This document shows, piece after piece, positions 24,648 through 36,315 of a stretch of 64,000 bases of DNA. The translations under genes were made by a program, and so were the position numbers. The notes under the pieces are model-generated. The model worked only from the letters and a program-made list of their open reading frames with translations, was not told the origin of the DNA and searched no databases. This stretch comes from Hanleya hanleyi (lineage: Eukaryota > Mollusca > Polyplacophora > Lepidopleurida > Hanleyidae), in contig JAVTVY010017271.1 in NCBI GenBank assembly GCA_036873755.1, forward strand, positions 248,001 to 312,000. Reading direction: 5' to 3'. How positions within the stretch are numbered: the first letter of the stretch is position 1; each line of letters opens with the position of its first letter.

Positions 24648-24867
24648 AAAAAACAGTTAGAATGTGACCCACCGACCCAACATTTTTCCCTTCACTTCCC
24701 TTGTTAACACAAACACACTTCTAATTTTGGCCTGAATAACATATCCATGCCACAGTATTAGCCTCAGAAGACATTTTTTTATCTACTTGTAAGTCTAAAA
24801 ATACTGCTCTAAAAATTCAAAGAAATAGGGTATTTGTAAAGGGAGGACTCATTTTGTTTAATTCGCT

Positions 24868-25212
24868 TACCCCAAACAAAATGGGGTGTCAAAAAGTTAA
24901 CATAAATTTTATTATTGTATGATTTGTGTACGTTGAATGTCTGACAAATTCTTTATGTTGGCTATTATCTTATCCTAAGAATTGGGCAGTTTTATAGTAT
25001 ATTTGAGTAATAGTCACATTAGAAAATTTGCTTTCAGATATTTTCGCAACTGTCTTCCATTTTTCAATTAGAATAGATATGCCTTATCATTGTGGTTTTG
25101 ACACATGAAAGATATTTGCAAAACTAAATGATAATTTTTTTTAAATTGTAAATGTTTTTTCACAAACTTGACACAGCAAAGGAAGATGTTCCAGTTACCT
25201 CCCTTTATTGGA
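24868..25212 (+). repeat. TACCCC-hairpin unit, copy 7
   Basis: Complete, head TACCCCAAACAAAATGGGG, tail 'cagttacctccctttattgg'. Counterpart of 47386-47700. Confidence 0.9.
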
Positions 25213-25383
25213 GCTATTGTGAAGCTGGGAAGTTCCACAGTACATGTAATTCTCTTTTTTTATTTTGGGGTTCAAATTGTTCAAAATAATATTGAATCTA
25301 CCACAGTTTAACTGCTATCTAAGAAAATATTATGAAACGATAAATGTCTGAATTTGTGTGGTAAATAGGAAAATAATTCGAAA

Positions 25384-26415
25384 ATATTAAAAGTATCAGT
25401 TGGCAACAACAAATATTTTTTGTGATTTTTTCTCTTCCGAAAAAATAATTCCAAACACCGGAATAATTGACTGGTGCAACAATCAACTGGGGTCGGCCAT
25501 GTTCGTCTATTAAGTAGCCTTGCGCCAATGAAAACGCTTCCTTGTAGCACGTGATATTTTCCTGTGACGTAGTATCACTTTGTTGTAGCTTTGCTGTAAC
25601 ACGAATTGTAATGGTGGAGGTGGAGGACTCGGTTGTTTCAAGCGTGTTTTGACTGTGTTGCGTGTCTCCAGCAAGTGTTTACCGAGCTGAAACTTGTCAG
25701 GGCGCAGTGATGGCAAGCAAAATACATCCGTCTCGGGTTCTCCTCTGCTATACCGCTACAGTCGGATATGTTATCATTACACAGATTTTCGTTAGGGAAG
25801 ACGGATCTTCTTGAACAGTGGCTGCACAACATCGGCAGACTGGACTGCACTCCAACCGAGAAATATGTGCTGTTTTCGGTCTATTTTAAAGCCGAATGTT
25901 TTCAACCTGACCTCTACGGAAGGCTGATGTTGACGGCCAGCAGGAGAGCCAGGAGGCGAAGGAAATTAAAGAAGATGCAATCCCAACAGAATTGTCGCAT
26001 CGTAGATCAAAGAGACACTGAGATCAACAACATCGATTCAGAAACGTCAGAGTGTGGAAGTTCTGAACTTTTAAGTGAGGTAAAAATAGTTTTATTACCG
26101 TTTGGTGGGACAGAGACACTGCGAGATAGGCATATTATACAAAGTGTTGAAATCTGGGTATTCGATAACATGTTTACATGCTTACTGCGCTTTCTAACTC
26201 CACGAAGTAGAGAGCTCCCAAGGTGATACGACGTCACTGCTCTGAGGTGGGATAGCCAACATGGCTGCTGCCGGGGAACAATATAATACAACAGAGATAA
26301 TTTCATTCCTACTCGGTGCAAAAAAAATCCCCAAAAATATTTCTTGCTGTTGTTTGATACTTTCATTGTAGTTCTTTCCCACAGAGTGCATGTTGCCTCA
26401 GCCTTTACGTTCACT
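25384..26415 (+). mobile_element. Kolobok-like DNA transposon remnant carrying a THAP exon
   Basis: The right end is CAGCCTTTACGTTCACT followed by TTAA (26416-26419). The matching left end (AGTGAACGTAAAGGCTG after TTAA) is deleted here but preserved at 23213-23233. The next inner part of the inverted repeat ('gaaagtatcag..caacaac') is still present on both sides. The empty site is at 47966 ('catttaaatttgtgatattg'). TTAA duplication plus a THAP-domain protein are the defining features of the Kolobok superfamily. Only one exon remains; the DDE transposase part is absent, so this is a non-autonomous deletion derivative. Confidence 0.82.
25710..26079 (+). pseudogene. Decayed THAP-domain first exon of a Kolobok-type transposase
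   Basis: ATG at 25710 reads MASK, then a one-base frameshift moves into the frame that stays open from about 25714 to past 26079. In that frame the THAP backbone is clear: LHRFS (HRFP position), LEQWLHNIGR with the conserved Trp, PTEKYVLFSVYF at the place of the usual C-S-x-H-F, then ECF. It ends with a basic stretch (RRARRRRKLKK) and an acidic Ser/Glu tail. A splice donor (GAG|gtaaaa) follows 26079. All four zinc-ligand positions of the C2CH motif are aromatic here (Y, F, F, Y). THAP domains bind DNA through that zinc, so this copy should not fold or bind normally. Confidence 0.72.
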
Positions 26416-26624
26416 TTAATTTTATGATATTGACACTGTAGGGTTTAACTGCAGAACTAAAAATTCATATCATAAAATTTTGGCTCTGGATCAGGTTGAG
26501 CAGATTTCTGCTTGAAAAAGCCAATGTGGCCTACCGTTCGCATTCGTATGGATAGAATACATATTTGTCAACTTTCCTAACCATTTGTTTTGTCTTTCAA
26601 GCCCCTTTTATTTCCATAAATGGC

Positions 26625-26647
26625 AACAACAACAACAACAACAACAA
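26625..26647. repeat. CAA microsatellite
   Basis: 'caacaacaacaacaacaaca' in block X. The second copy (48176-48190) is shorter. Confidence 0.85.
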
Positions 26648-26807
26648 TTAATTGAGCTGGATCTTTCAAACAAAAGCAAAATCGGTAGCCATCTTCAGAA
26701 CTCTTGTATGTGACACCAACTAAATTCAGAATTACGCAGGTCAGAAAACAGACTTGCTCACTTGACCTAGTCACATAAAGAGATAAAAAATCCTGCATAC
26801 CTTTTTA

Positions 26808-28003
26808 TATGCTCGCCAAAAGGCGGACGTATTATATGATGGCCGTTTCCATCCGTCTGTCCGTCTCTCGTGTCCGGTCTATATCTACTGTTCCAATTTC
26901 TGGTGAGTGGATACTCTACAGGGAGACAATGTATCGCATACCGAAATGAAGGTCGAGGTCAAAGGTAACTGGCCTAAAAAAACAGGAAATCATTTAAGTG
27001 TTTGTTTCCGGTCTATATCTGTGAACTTTTTCTATCCACAGTTGAAATTTTGTGTGAGTGGATATGCTAGGTGGAGATGATGTGTCACGTACCAAAAGTC
27101 GAGGTCAGAGGTCAATGGTCACTTGCCTAAATTCAGGAAATCATTCTAATTTTTGGTGAGTGGATGCCCTAGGGGGGAATGATGTGTTGCTTAAATGTAG
27201 GTCGTGGTCAGAGGTCAAAGGTCAGTGAATTTTTTGTGAGTGGATTCAATAGGGAGAAATGAAGTGGCATCTACCAAAATGTAGGTCAAGGTCAAAGTTC
27301 AAGGTCACTGTGACCCCAAAATCGTGAAATGGGAGCCGTTTTGTCATGTACAAAAATTTAGATCCAGGTCAAATAGTCAAGATTACTGTGACCCCAAAAT
27401 CAAGGTCCAAGGACAGTGTGACATAAAAATCAGGAAATCATTAAAAAATACTATTTTTTGTGAGTGGATTTAATAGGGGGAAATGAAGTGTCACATACGA
27501 AAAATTAAGTCAAGGTCACTGACCTCAACACCAGGAAATTATTAAAAATAACATTTTTGTGTCAGTCGATACATTAGGGGGACACGATGTGTCTCATACC
27601 AAAATGTAGTTCAAGGTCAAAGGTCAAGGTCACTGTGACACCAAAATCATGAAATTGTTAAAAGTCATGATTTTTTTGTGTCCATTGAGAAATTACGGGG
27701 AGACGGTTTGTCATGTACCAAAATTTAGGTCAAGGTCAATAGTCAAGGTCATTGTGACCCCAGAATCAAGAAATCTTTAAAAAAAAATTTTTTTTGGTGT
27801 CAGTAGTTACATTACGTGGACATGATGTGTCATGTACTGAAATGTAGGTCAAGGCCGAACGTCAAGGTCACTGTGACCCCCAAAATCATGAAATTCATAA
27901 AAATCTGATTTTTTTATAGTCCATTGGTACATTTGAGGGAAGATGATGTGTCATATTGTACCAAAACTTGGGTCCGGTCAAAGGTCAATGTGACGCAGCA
28001 GAT
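26808..28003 (+). repeat. AGGTCA-rich minisatellite element T, copy 1
   Basis: Short hairpin head (tcgccaaaaggcgga at 26813) and a CCGTCTGTCCGTC run lead into degenerate units of about 120-130 bp, each with 'gtgagtgga' or 'gtcagtagatac', 'gatgtgtca', 'accaaaatgtaggtcaaggtca' and 'cactgtgacccc'. It has at least fifteen AGGTCA words, several as TCAAGGTCA. No coding capacity. Parts recur at 52980-53290, 55990-56131, 59160-59790 and 61079-61240. Confidence 0.85.
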
Positions 28004-28062
28004 GAATTTCCTTTAGAACTTCGAAGAATTAAACTATCACTGCAATACATGTATATCACAAA
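28003..28062 (+). pseudogene. LINE fragment (same insertion as 59791-60944)
   Basis: Translates to ADEFPLELRRIKLSLQY, identical to the start of the RNase H-bearing LINE at 59791 and joined to the AGGTCA array at the same point. It is cut off after about 60 bp. Confidence 0.8.
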
Positions 28063-28265
28063 ATTCAAAGAGATTTTAGGAACATTTTTAAGATAAGAGA
28101 TTTATAAATCCCTGTGCCCGTGCCTTCCACTTTTGAAAAATGTATATGTATGCCTGTGCCAGGTTTCTAAATTGTTCCTTTAAAGCTCTAATATATTCAT
28201 TGTTTACCTATGAGTTACACCGTCTAAACAAACTGTAGGAACATTTTTAAGACGAGATTTATAAA
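28063..28265. repeat. Direct repeat pair at block junction
   Basis: 'taggaacatttttaaga' followed by 'gatttataaatccct' occurs at about 28076 and again at about 28230, roughly 155 bp apart. The second copy abuts block P copy 2. Confidence 0.7.
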
Positions 28266-29612
28266 TCCCTCTTCTATCTCAGGACTGTCCCATTCAATTT
28301 GTGTATCAGCAGACACAAAGGGCGATTTCACCTTATAATGAGCACCTGTATTTTTTCAAATCCATTTGAGGGAAGCAAGGGGTTGAAGGAACTCATATTG
28401 TTGTATTTACATGTACTTACCCCATCAAATGGGGTGTCAAAAAGTTCTGGATCATTTCCATGATGATCACACTAAACGGGTGCAAATATAATATCTGACA
28501 ATGTTTATGTTGGTTAAAATCTCATCCTAGGAATTGGGTAGTTTTTTTAAACCAAATTTGAATAATAGTTAAATTAGAAATCTTTCTTTCAAATGTATCC
28601 ACAATTGTCTTGGAGTAGATAAATGTGATAATTTGATTTCGACTTTTGAAAGTTATTTGCAAAATTAATACATAAAATTCAATAAATGGTAAATTTTTTG
28701 TCCAGGAAGATAATATTGTTCCAGTTACCTCCCTTCACTAGTTCACAAGCTCCTATCATTTGCGTACACCTCCCCATTCATAAGTCGATGGTTTGCGAAT
28801 CATGTGTCTCCATTATCGCGGAGCGATATCCGGGTATTTCACCATATTCTGTTCGGCCTTCATCCGGCGAAGAAAAGGCTTGAATATATAGGTATGAGCA
28901 ACTTCTGTATCATCCAAGAGATGTAGTAGATCTATAATTTTGAACAAGTAGGACATCACATGACTCAAAATGGCGGGTAACCGGTTACGTTGGGGTTATG
29001 TCAGTAGACTTTGGCTGACGAAGTCACGTGGCATTGATTTCTGGAAATTCCCTCTTGCAGTTGTGGAAAGTAGGCTGTTAAAGGACACACACGATCCCAG
29101 GGTCAGTCTTACTGCGTATAGATGACCCAGATGGTTACAGGTTGAAGCTCCTATCTGAAAAAGGCTCTCAAGAGGCAAGCACACAAGTTTGTTTTTTTTC
29201 AAGTCTTACCAATTCAACATTGGATAACAATAGTTTTTCTGACAATTATGTTACAAAAGATTTCACAATAGTTCACCAAGATATCTTACATTGACATGAA
29301 ATTACATGCCTTGACTGAATGAAAACATTAGATGTAACTTTCCACTGCCTATCTGAAGTTGTCAACTTCTAGTAAATATGTCTATTTCATTTGGTGTGTT
29401 TCTATGATTCTTAATGGTTGAGTGACCCATCACTCAATCAGAGATCTGCATAACAGTCGAAGCTGATTGCAAGTTTGCCAGAGCAACATGGGTGTCTAAA
29501 CGTCAAACCAGCCACAAATTTCCTGTAATACAATACAATCAACAATTTAATACGAGTTTTATATATTTCAACTTAAATACCCCAACCAAATGGGGTGTCA
29601 AAAAGTTAATAT
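28266..29612 (+). repeat. Segmental duplication block P, copy 2
   Basis: Matches 200-1249 plus 2929-3240 and supplies the empty site (acatgccttgactg at 29306-29320) for the hAT-like element at 1250. It is truncated by array R at 29613. Confidence 0.88.
28418..28741 (+). repeat. TACCCC-hairpin unit, copy 8
   Basis: Complete; counterpart of copy 1, head TACCCCATCAAATGGGG, with a short deletion before 'ggagtagataaatg'. Confidence 0.9.
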
Positions 29613-29613
29613 T
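29578..29613 (+). repeat. TACCCC-hairpin unit, truncated copy 9
   Basis: Only the head TACCCCAACCAAATGGGG and GTGTCAAAAAGTTAAT remain. Array R begins immediately after. Confidence 0.85.
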
Positions 29614-32240
29614 TAGGGTTGCAAGCCACAGGCGTGCAAACCTATTGTAATGTATGATTCCGCCGGATTTTGTGTCAACTGTACCCTGGCCGCCATTTAA
29701 CCGATGAAGTCGAAACTTCACATAGGTATTGGGGAATGTGAGATCTAATGCATATTAAAAGAAGAAGCCGATTGTTCAGATGGTTCGGCGGCCATCTTGG
29801 ATTTTTCCTAAAACCTTTCAAGATCTTCTTCTCTGGAACCACTGGACCGATTGCCTCGAAACTTGGCACACATGTTCGATGGATATGGAACTCTCAAAAA
29901 TTCTATTTGAAATTTTGCTCCGTAAAACATAATGGCCGCCATTGACCAATCAAAATTGTCGGATTTTCAAATAACGGATTTGGACGGAGAAAGTGACTAC
30001 ATATATGCAATGCGATATGGCGATCACGAATATGCAAAAATGTTGGTCCTCGGTCACGTGGTTTGGCCGCCATCTTGAATTTTGTCAGAAACGGAGCACA
30101 TCTTGTAGAGCCTATATCTCTGGAACTACGATAGGTACAGCCTTATAGTTTGTTGTATTATATTGTCCAGGAGCAGCTCTTTCAGATGTATGTCTACCAT
30201 TTTTACGTAGGTTCAATAGTTTTGCCGCTATAGAGGAATCAAAATTGTCAAATTAGCATTATTAGGGTTGCAAGCCACAGGCGTGCAAACCTATTGTTAT
30301 TGGTAATGTATGATTCCGCCGGATTTTGTGTCAACTGTACCCTGGCCGCCGTTCAACCGATGAAGTCGAAACTTCACATAGGTATTGGGGAATGTAAATC
30401 TAATGCATATTAAAAGAAGAAGCCGATTGGTCAGATGGTTTGGCGGCCATCTTGGATTTTTCCTAAAACCTTTCAAGATCTTCTTCTCTGGAACCACTGG
30501 ACCGATTGCCTCGAAACTTGGCACACATGTTCGATGGATCTGGAACTCTCAACTCTGAAATTTTGCTCCGTAAAACAAAATGGCCGCCATTGACCAATCA
30601 AAATTGTCGGATTTTCAAATAACGGATTTGGACGGAGAAAGTGACTACATATATGCAGTGCGATATGGCGATCAGGAATATGCAAAAAATTTGGTCCTCG
30701 GTCACGTGGTTTGGCCGCCATCTTCAATTTTGTCAAAAACGGAGCACATATTGTACAGGCTATAACTCTGGAACTAAGGGAGGCACAGCCTTGCAGTTTG
30801 TTGCATTATATTGTCCTGGAGCATTATATTGTCCTCTTTCGGAAGTATGTCAACGGTTTCCGCCTAGCTGCAATAGTTTTCCCGTTATTCTTCATCGAAA
30901 TTCGCATAAATTGGTCAATTACGGGATTTTCATGTAACAGATTTCTATAGCGGAAGTGACTATATGTGTGTTATTGGACACACTGATGCTGAATATAGTA
31001 GATTCATGGTGCTTGAGCCTTTTAAATCTAATGAATACCCAAATAAGAAGCCGATTGGTCAGATGCTTTGGCGGCCATCTTGGATTTATCCTTAAACCTT
31101 CCAAAATCTTCTCCTCTGGAACCACTGGACCGATTGCCTCGAAACTTGACACACATGGTCGATGAATCTGGGGCTCCCAAATTATAATTTGAAAAGTTGT
31201 TCCGTAAATTAAAATGGCCACCATTGACCAATCAAAATTGTCGGTTTTTCAACTGACGGATTTGGACGGGCAAAGTGGCTACATATATGCATTCCGATAT
31301 GGCGATCACGAATATGCAAAAAGTTTGCTCTTAGGTCACGTGGTTTGGCCGTCATGTTGAATTTTGTCAGAAACTGAACAAATCTTTTAGGGACTATAAC
31401 TTTGGAACTATAGGTGGTACAGTCTTGCAGTTTGCTGCATTATATTGTCCAGGAACAGCTCTTTCGGAAATATGTCAACGGTTTCCGCCTAGCTGCAATA
31501 GTTTTCCCGTTATTCTCCATCGAAATTCGCCAAAATCGGTCAATTATGGGATTTTCATGTAACAGATTTCTATAGCGGAAGTGACTATATGTGTGTTATT
31601 GGACACACTGATGCTGAATATAGTAGATTCGTGGTGCTTGAGCCCATTAGATGTAATGAATACCCAAATAAGAAGCCGATTGGTCGGATACTTTGGCGGC
31701 CATCTTGGATTTACCCTAAACCTTTCAACGTATATTTCTGTGGAACGACTGAGGCGATTGACTCGAAACTTGGTACACATGATTAATGGATCTGGAGCTC
31801 ACAGATTCCTATTTGAAATTTTGCTACGTAAATTAAAATGGCCGCCATTGACCAATCAAAATTGTCGGATTTTCAAATAACGGATTTGGACGGAGAAAGT
31901 GACTACATATATGCAATCTGATATGACGATCACGAATATGCAAAAGTTTTGCTCGTAGGTCACGTGGTTTGGCCGTCATGTTGAATTTTGTCAGAAACTG
32001 AACACATATCTTAGGGACTATAACTCTGGAACTATAGGTGGTACATGTACAGTCTTGCAGTTTGCTGCATTATATTGTCCAGGAACAGCTCTTTCGGAAA
32101 TATGTCAACCATTTCAACGTAGCTTTAACAGTTTCCCCGATATTCTCACATGTAAATGACCCAAATTTGCGAATTCACGGATTGTTCTTCAGTGGTAACT
32201 ATGTAGGTTAGATCTAAAAGGAAGCAAATAACGTTTTGCC
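29614..32240 (+). repeat. Tandem array R, about 630-655-bp units, four units
   Basis: 'gcggccatcttggattt' lies near 29788, 30445, 31070 and 31698, and 'atggccgccattgaccaatc' near 29931, 30579, 31211 (variant) and 31838. The first two units start with 'gggttgcaagccacaggcg' (29615, 30264); the later two lack it. Each unit also has 'cacgtggtttggccg' and 'gtttccgcctagctgcaata'-type words. ORFs in it are shadows of the repeat. Confidence 0.85.
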
Positions 32241-32340
32241 AAATAGGGTGGCTTCCAGTTCTAAAACTACTGCTGTTGGTTCACTGCCTGCGATATGTGC
32301 TTGCAACCCGAGGATTGCAGCTCGCTGCTATATTTATCAT

Positions 32341-33569
32341 TATGCCCCCCCTCTAACTAGAGGGGGGGCATATAGCGATCGCTTTGTCCGTCCGTCTGTC
32401 CGTCCGTCCGTCCGTCTGACCGTCCGAATTTCTTGTCCGCGCGATATCTCGGTTAATAATTGATGGACAGGATTGAAACTTGCATGGAATGTGGCCAGTG
32501 GCTCATAGTTGTGCAGCGTAGAGTTTTTTCCGAGTTCCGGTATCATTTTCAAGAGTTATGGCCCTTTTTCTGAAACCTCTGTGAATGGGATTTGTCTGGG
32601 CTGGATCTTGGTTAATATTGTATGAACAAGTATGAAATTTGCATGACATGTGGTCAGTGCCCCACAGTTGTGCAGCGTAAAGTTTCTCCCCGTTCCGCCT
32701 ATATTTTCAAGAGTTATGGCCCTTTGTTCCTGAAATCTCCATGAATTGGGACTTGTCCGGGCTGGATCTTGGTTAATATTGTATGGACAATTATGAAATT
32801 TGCAGGGTATGTGGTCAGTGCCCTGTAGTTGTGCAGCGTGAAGTTTCTTCGCGTTTCGCATATATTTTCAAGAGTTATGGCCCTTTGTTCATCAAGTCTT
32901 TGTGAATTTGGACTTGTCCAGGCTGGATCTCGGTTAATATTGTATGGACAAGTATGGAATTTGCAGGATATGTGGTGAGTGCCCTGCAGTTGTGCAGTGT
33001 GAAGTTTCTCCGCGTTTCGCGTATATTTCAAGAGTTATGGCCGTTTTGTTCTTGAAATCTTTGTGAATTGGGACTTGTCCGGGCTGGATCTCGGTTAATA
33101 TTGTATGGACAATTATGGAATTTGCATGATATGTGGTCAGTACCCCATAGGTGTGCAGCGTGAAGTTTCTCTGCTTTCGGTTATATTTTCAAGAGTTATG
33201 GCCTTTTGTTCATCAAACCTAAATGAATGGGATATATTTATTTGTCCAAAGCACATTCCAAAGTAGATCACATAGGTCCTGAAGTATGAAATTGCCCCAA
33301 AAAGAGTGAATTGGATGCAAAATTCAAAGTTCACGATCGCTTCATAATTTCACCACAATATACTCCCAAGGAATGTAGGTCTCATAACCAGGTCACATTT
33401 TTGAATTTGGCGAAAGTCCCGGGTGGAATATGTACATGTATTATGCGAGGCATGCCGAAAAAAGTGACTGAAACAGAATTTTTATAATTAGCTAAATTAG
33501 GCCTCCACAGACCAATACAAAACAGAACAATGGTGGAGCAGTGTCGGATTAAAGCGTAAGGGGGGCATA
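32341..33569 (+). repeat. Hairpin-headed minisatellite element V (about 159-bp units)
   Basis: A perfect 15-bp-arm palindrome TATGCCCCCCCTCTA/TAGAGGGGGGGCATA (32341-32372) heads the element. A GTCCGTCCGTCT run to 32425 follows, then units marked by 'gttatggccctttg'-like words near 32556, 32713, 32874, 33032 and 33193. The far end is GGGGGGCATA (33560-33569), facing the head's TATGCCCCCC. No ORF of merit. Confidence 0.8.
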
Positions 33570-33599
33570 CAATTGAGCAATCTCTGATTGCTTCCTTGC

Positions 33600-33766
33600 T
33601 GCGTTTTTTCACAGAAACTCATTTTTTTAGCGCAAACTATCAACCCCAGAAAATACTCAATTTCCGAGAAAAAAACTCAATTTAAAAAATTCCAAAAACT
33701 CAATTTGTAATCGTTTTTCATCGGGGTTACCCCGATGAAAAACTGTCTGAAAAAACCCCTGGGGTA
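33600..33766. mobile_element. Right-end fragment of the hAT-like AAACTCAATTT family
   Basis: Several AAACTCAATTT motifs, hairpin catcggggt-t-accccgatg at 33718-33736 and terminus GAAAAAACCCCTG, as at 2928 and 5156. No left end was found. The hairpin stem differs from its relatives by paired changes that keep base pairing. Confidence 0.7.
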
Positions 33767-34260
33767 CCGTGGGTAGGGTAAACTATATATTTTTACAATC
33801 CTTATGCTTTGGGGATTCACAAATATAAAAACTAATGATGGAAACCATTCTTGAATTGTTTGTTGTGGTGACGCTTGCTTTCCCAAGTGATTATGCATGT
33901 GACAATATGTTTTTTGTTGTTTTTTTTTGTTTTTGTTTTTTGTTTTTTGCAGTTACTTCCTTATTTATTGTTCGCTGAACTTTTGACAGTGATTTTTCAG
34001 TTTTCGAGTCGGTTTATGTATTAATATTGTTCGTAAATATCTGGGTCGTTCATGAAAATACTAATGGTAATCGTATGAGAATATGAACCGGAATTTCCCA
34101 TTAGACTGGCCTCGCCTTTCTAACAAAGGATTGGGGAATACCTGAGCATTACGTCACAATTTACCGGCTGGCTCGAAGCGAGACAATAGAGCAGCAGAGA
34201 TCGACGCTGAAGGGAAAAATATCCATCTAAAGCGAACACCTCCTTTCACTTCCTTTATAA
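33767..34260. other. Unassigned stretch
   Basis: Contains a T-rich tract (33909-33950). No gene or TE terminus recognised. Q-type sequence resumes at 34261 ('aggattataatttcatgtgc'). Confidence 0.4.
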
Positions 34261-34793
34261 AGGATTATAATTTCATGTGCAACTTTCGACTGCATTTGAG
34301 GGAGGGTGCTGTTTGATTTAGGAGTTAATGACCGCCTTAGTGAATTATCGTGTAATCATTTTTCGATGTTTAGTTTTAGACCGTCAATCAAAAAATCGAG
34401 CTGCTACGAGGTCTAAAAATAAACATTGGAAAATTATTACATGATAATATTCACTGAGAAGGTCATTAACTCCATTCTAATATGCACAATTATAAATATT
34501 TCCTCATTTCATAAGCGGAATGGGAAATTTTCTGCAAACTTGTCCCGTTTTGATGCCAGAATTTCGTGACTGCATGGTGCAGGCCATACGCGCCATTCTG
34601 TCTGTTCACGAGCTGCAGCTGTGTGCACTCCGCCCTGAATGGACCAATCATCGCTCAGCTTTGTGTCACTGCGTCACATGAATGAGACGTCACCAGTTCG
34701 GCACGTGAATGTAACGGTTCACAACAAATGAATGAAGGTTATCATGTGATAATCTCCATATGTTTTGAGATCTGAACCATGTTAGAATTATTT
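34261..34793 (+). repeat. Q-type module, copy 3 (foldback plus GC-richer segment)
   Basis: Foldback at about 34345-34452 and CCAAT/CACGTG segment at 34555-34755, in the order seen at 7440-7926. It ends at the target of the LINE insertion. Confidence 0.85.
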
Positions 34794-36301
34794 TTTTTTG
34801 TCTTCGAATACGTTTAATTTATTTGAATCAGATGACAATGTTACAGAATGTACATGATTTTATACAGAATAATTCTGTTCTGATTGGCTTAAGGCTCACA
34901 AATTTGATTTAGAAGTCGAATAAAGTTGAATTTGAATGAAGAACCAGACCGATAAAAAGAAGTGACTAGAGGGGTCTGGCCTTCTCTCTATGAAATATAC
35001 AGTGGGTGAATAACTAATTTAAGTTTAGTGGAAAAGGATTGTAACTGAGTATATATTTTATAGTGGCCTGATAAATGTAAATAAAGAAATTGACGTGAAA
35101 ACCGGCAAAGCGACTGAGGCTCTGCACGGTAACATATTATGGCAGACGTATCAAAGATGAATAAAGAAATATGGAAGTAAACATATATACATCTATATAC
35201 AATTGACAAAAATTCAATTATTCATATGTAAAGAAAATTAATTAATAGAAAAAAAAGTTTGATTGGACAAAAAGGCACTCGTATGCGCCCGGAAGGCGCT
35301 TATAAGAAAAATAACTATTTACAATTCTTTATATACAACTCTAACTTATTAGAGCATATTTTCAGATATGTACAGAAGAAAACATTCATATATAGACAAT
35401 TTAACTTCACAATATATATATGTATATACAAATAGACAATTTTACTAAACATAGAAAACAAGACATTTTGACGCATCAACAGCACATAGACGGGTATCAC
35501 AAGACCAAACATTTAAAAACGTATTGATAGACAATCTGGCAAAGTCGGAACGGACATGAGTACGGACAGAACGTAAAAATAAATACCAAATATCAGCAGA
35601 AACAAAAGTATGATTGTACTTAACCAGATTGCGACATTTCCAAATCGCCCACTTCAACTCTGATACAAAATAGAGGAACATGTCGTTATAATATTTATTG
35701 GACGATTTGGAAAAGTGCGAAAATACGACTAAAATAGAAGAAAATGTAACGGAAAAATCAGTTAGGTTTTTAACAAGGTCGGCAAGTTTTTCCCATAAAG
35801 GAGCAACATAAATACAGTCATAAAATAAATGTTCGGGAGTTTCCCACATAGAACGACAAAACATACAATTATAATGACGTGCAATACGACAAATCTTATT
35901 TAAAAAGTCACCTGTATATAACACACGATTCACGAGACGAAACAGAAAATCTTTCATATTATTAGACAAGATTGGGTTGGATATACACATTCTTAAAATC
36001 AATTCTGGGGTATGGAGTAATAATTCTTGGTACAACCAGTTTATCTTTAATCAAGATATTGTAAAATGACTTTGTGGTTTGAATACACCAGTCTAAATCG
36101 GGACAAGAATTTAGCATGGTACGAACTAAAGGAGCAATGTAAGTGTAAAATAAAGGCAAATAATCGGAATGTGGTATGGAGTTGCGAGCCATAGACGGGC
36201 ACAATTTTCTAAGATGTAACCCCAACCAGTAAAGAGTAAAGTGACACCAGATAGGACAGTTAACAGTTTCATACAGCAAAAGTAGACGTTTAGATGTTTA
36301 G
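34794..36301 (-). mobile_element. 5'-truncated LINE insertion with 15-bp target duplication
   Basis: It is bounded by ATGTTAGAATTATTT (34779-34793) and ATGTTAGGATTATTT (36302-36316). The uninterrupted target is at about 7913 and 17371. The run of T at 34794-34799 is the poly(A) tail of a minus-strand element. A 3' UTR of about 640 bp precedes the coding remnant. It splits a Q module from its TACCCC unit. Confidence 0.88.
35445..36300 (-). pseudogene. LINE ORF2 C-terminus with RT-associated zinc-binding region
   Basis: Minus-strand frames give, in order, LYETVNCPIWCHFTLYWLGL (36279 downwards), PRIDFKNVYIQPN, then after a frameshift near 35985 NMKDFLFRLVNRVLYTGDFL. CMFCRSMWETPEHLFYDC follows, the C-x2-C..H-x4-C zinc-binding block found downstream of many LINE reverse transcriptases. 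The polymerase domain itself is missing because the insertion is 5'-truncated. The remaining C-terminal part stays open for about 100 codons to 35445. The frameshift suggests it is inactive. An L1/Tx1- or L2-like clade is possible but not settled. Confidence 0.78.
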
Positions 36302-36315
36302 ATGTTAGGATTATT

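Larger units (their letters stand above)
22500..28062 (+). repeat. Segmental duplication block X, copy 1
   Basis: Collinear with 46366-48220, then with 52854-53290 and finally with 56000-59865, once insertions in each copy are removed. Order: 'ttgtaagaaatcaattttcg', a foldback, a TACCCC unit, 'gacactgtagggtttaactg', an AGGTCA-rich array and a LINE fragment. Because the LINE fragment is in both copies, it was inserted before the duplication. Confidence 0.85.

Noticed and set aside
26007..26414. 135-codon minus-strand ORF
   Set aside because: It is antisense to the THAP exon and inverted repeat; the plus strand carries the recognisable domain.
34794..36301. Host gene on the minus strand
   Set aside because: Poly(A) tail, 15-bp target duplication and LINE zinc-binding block show a retrotransposon.
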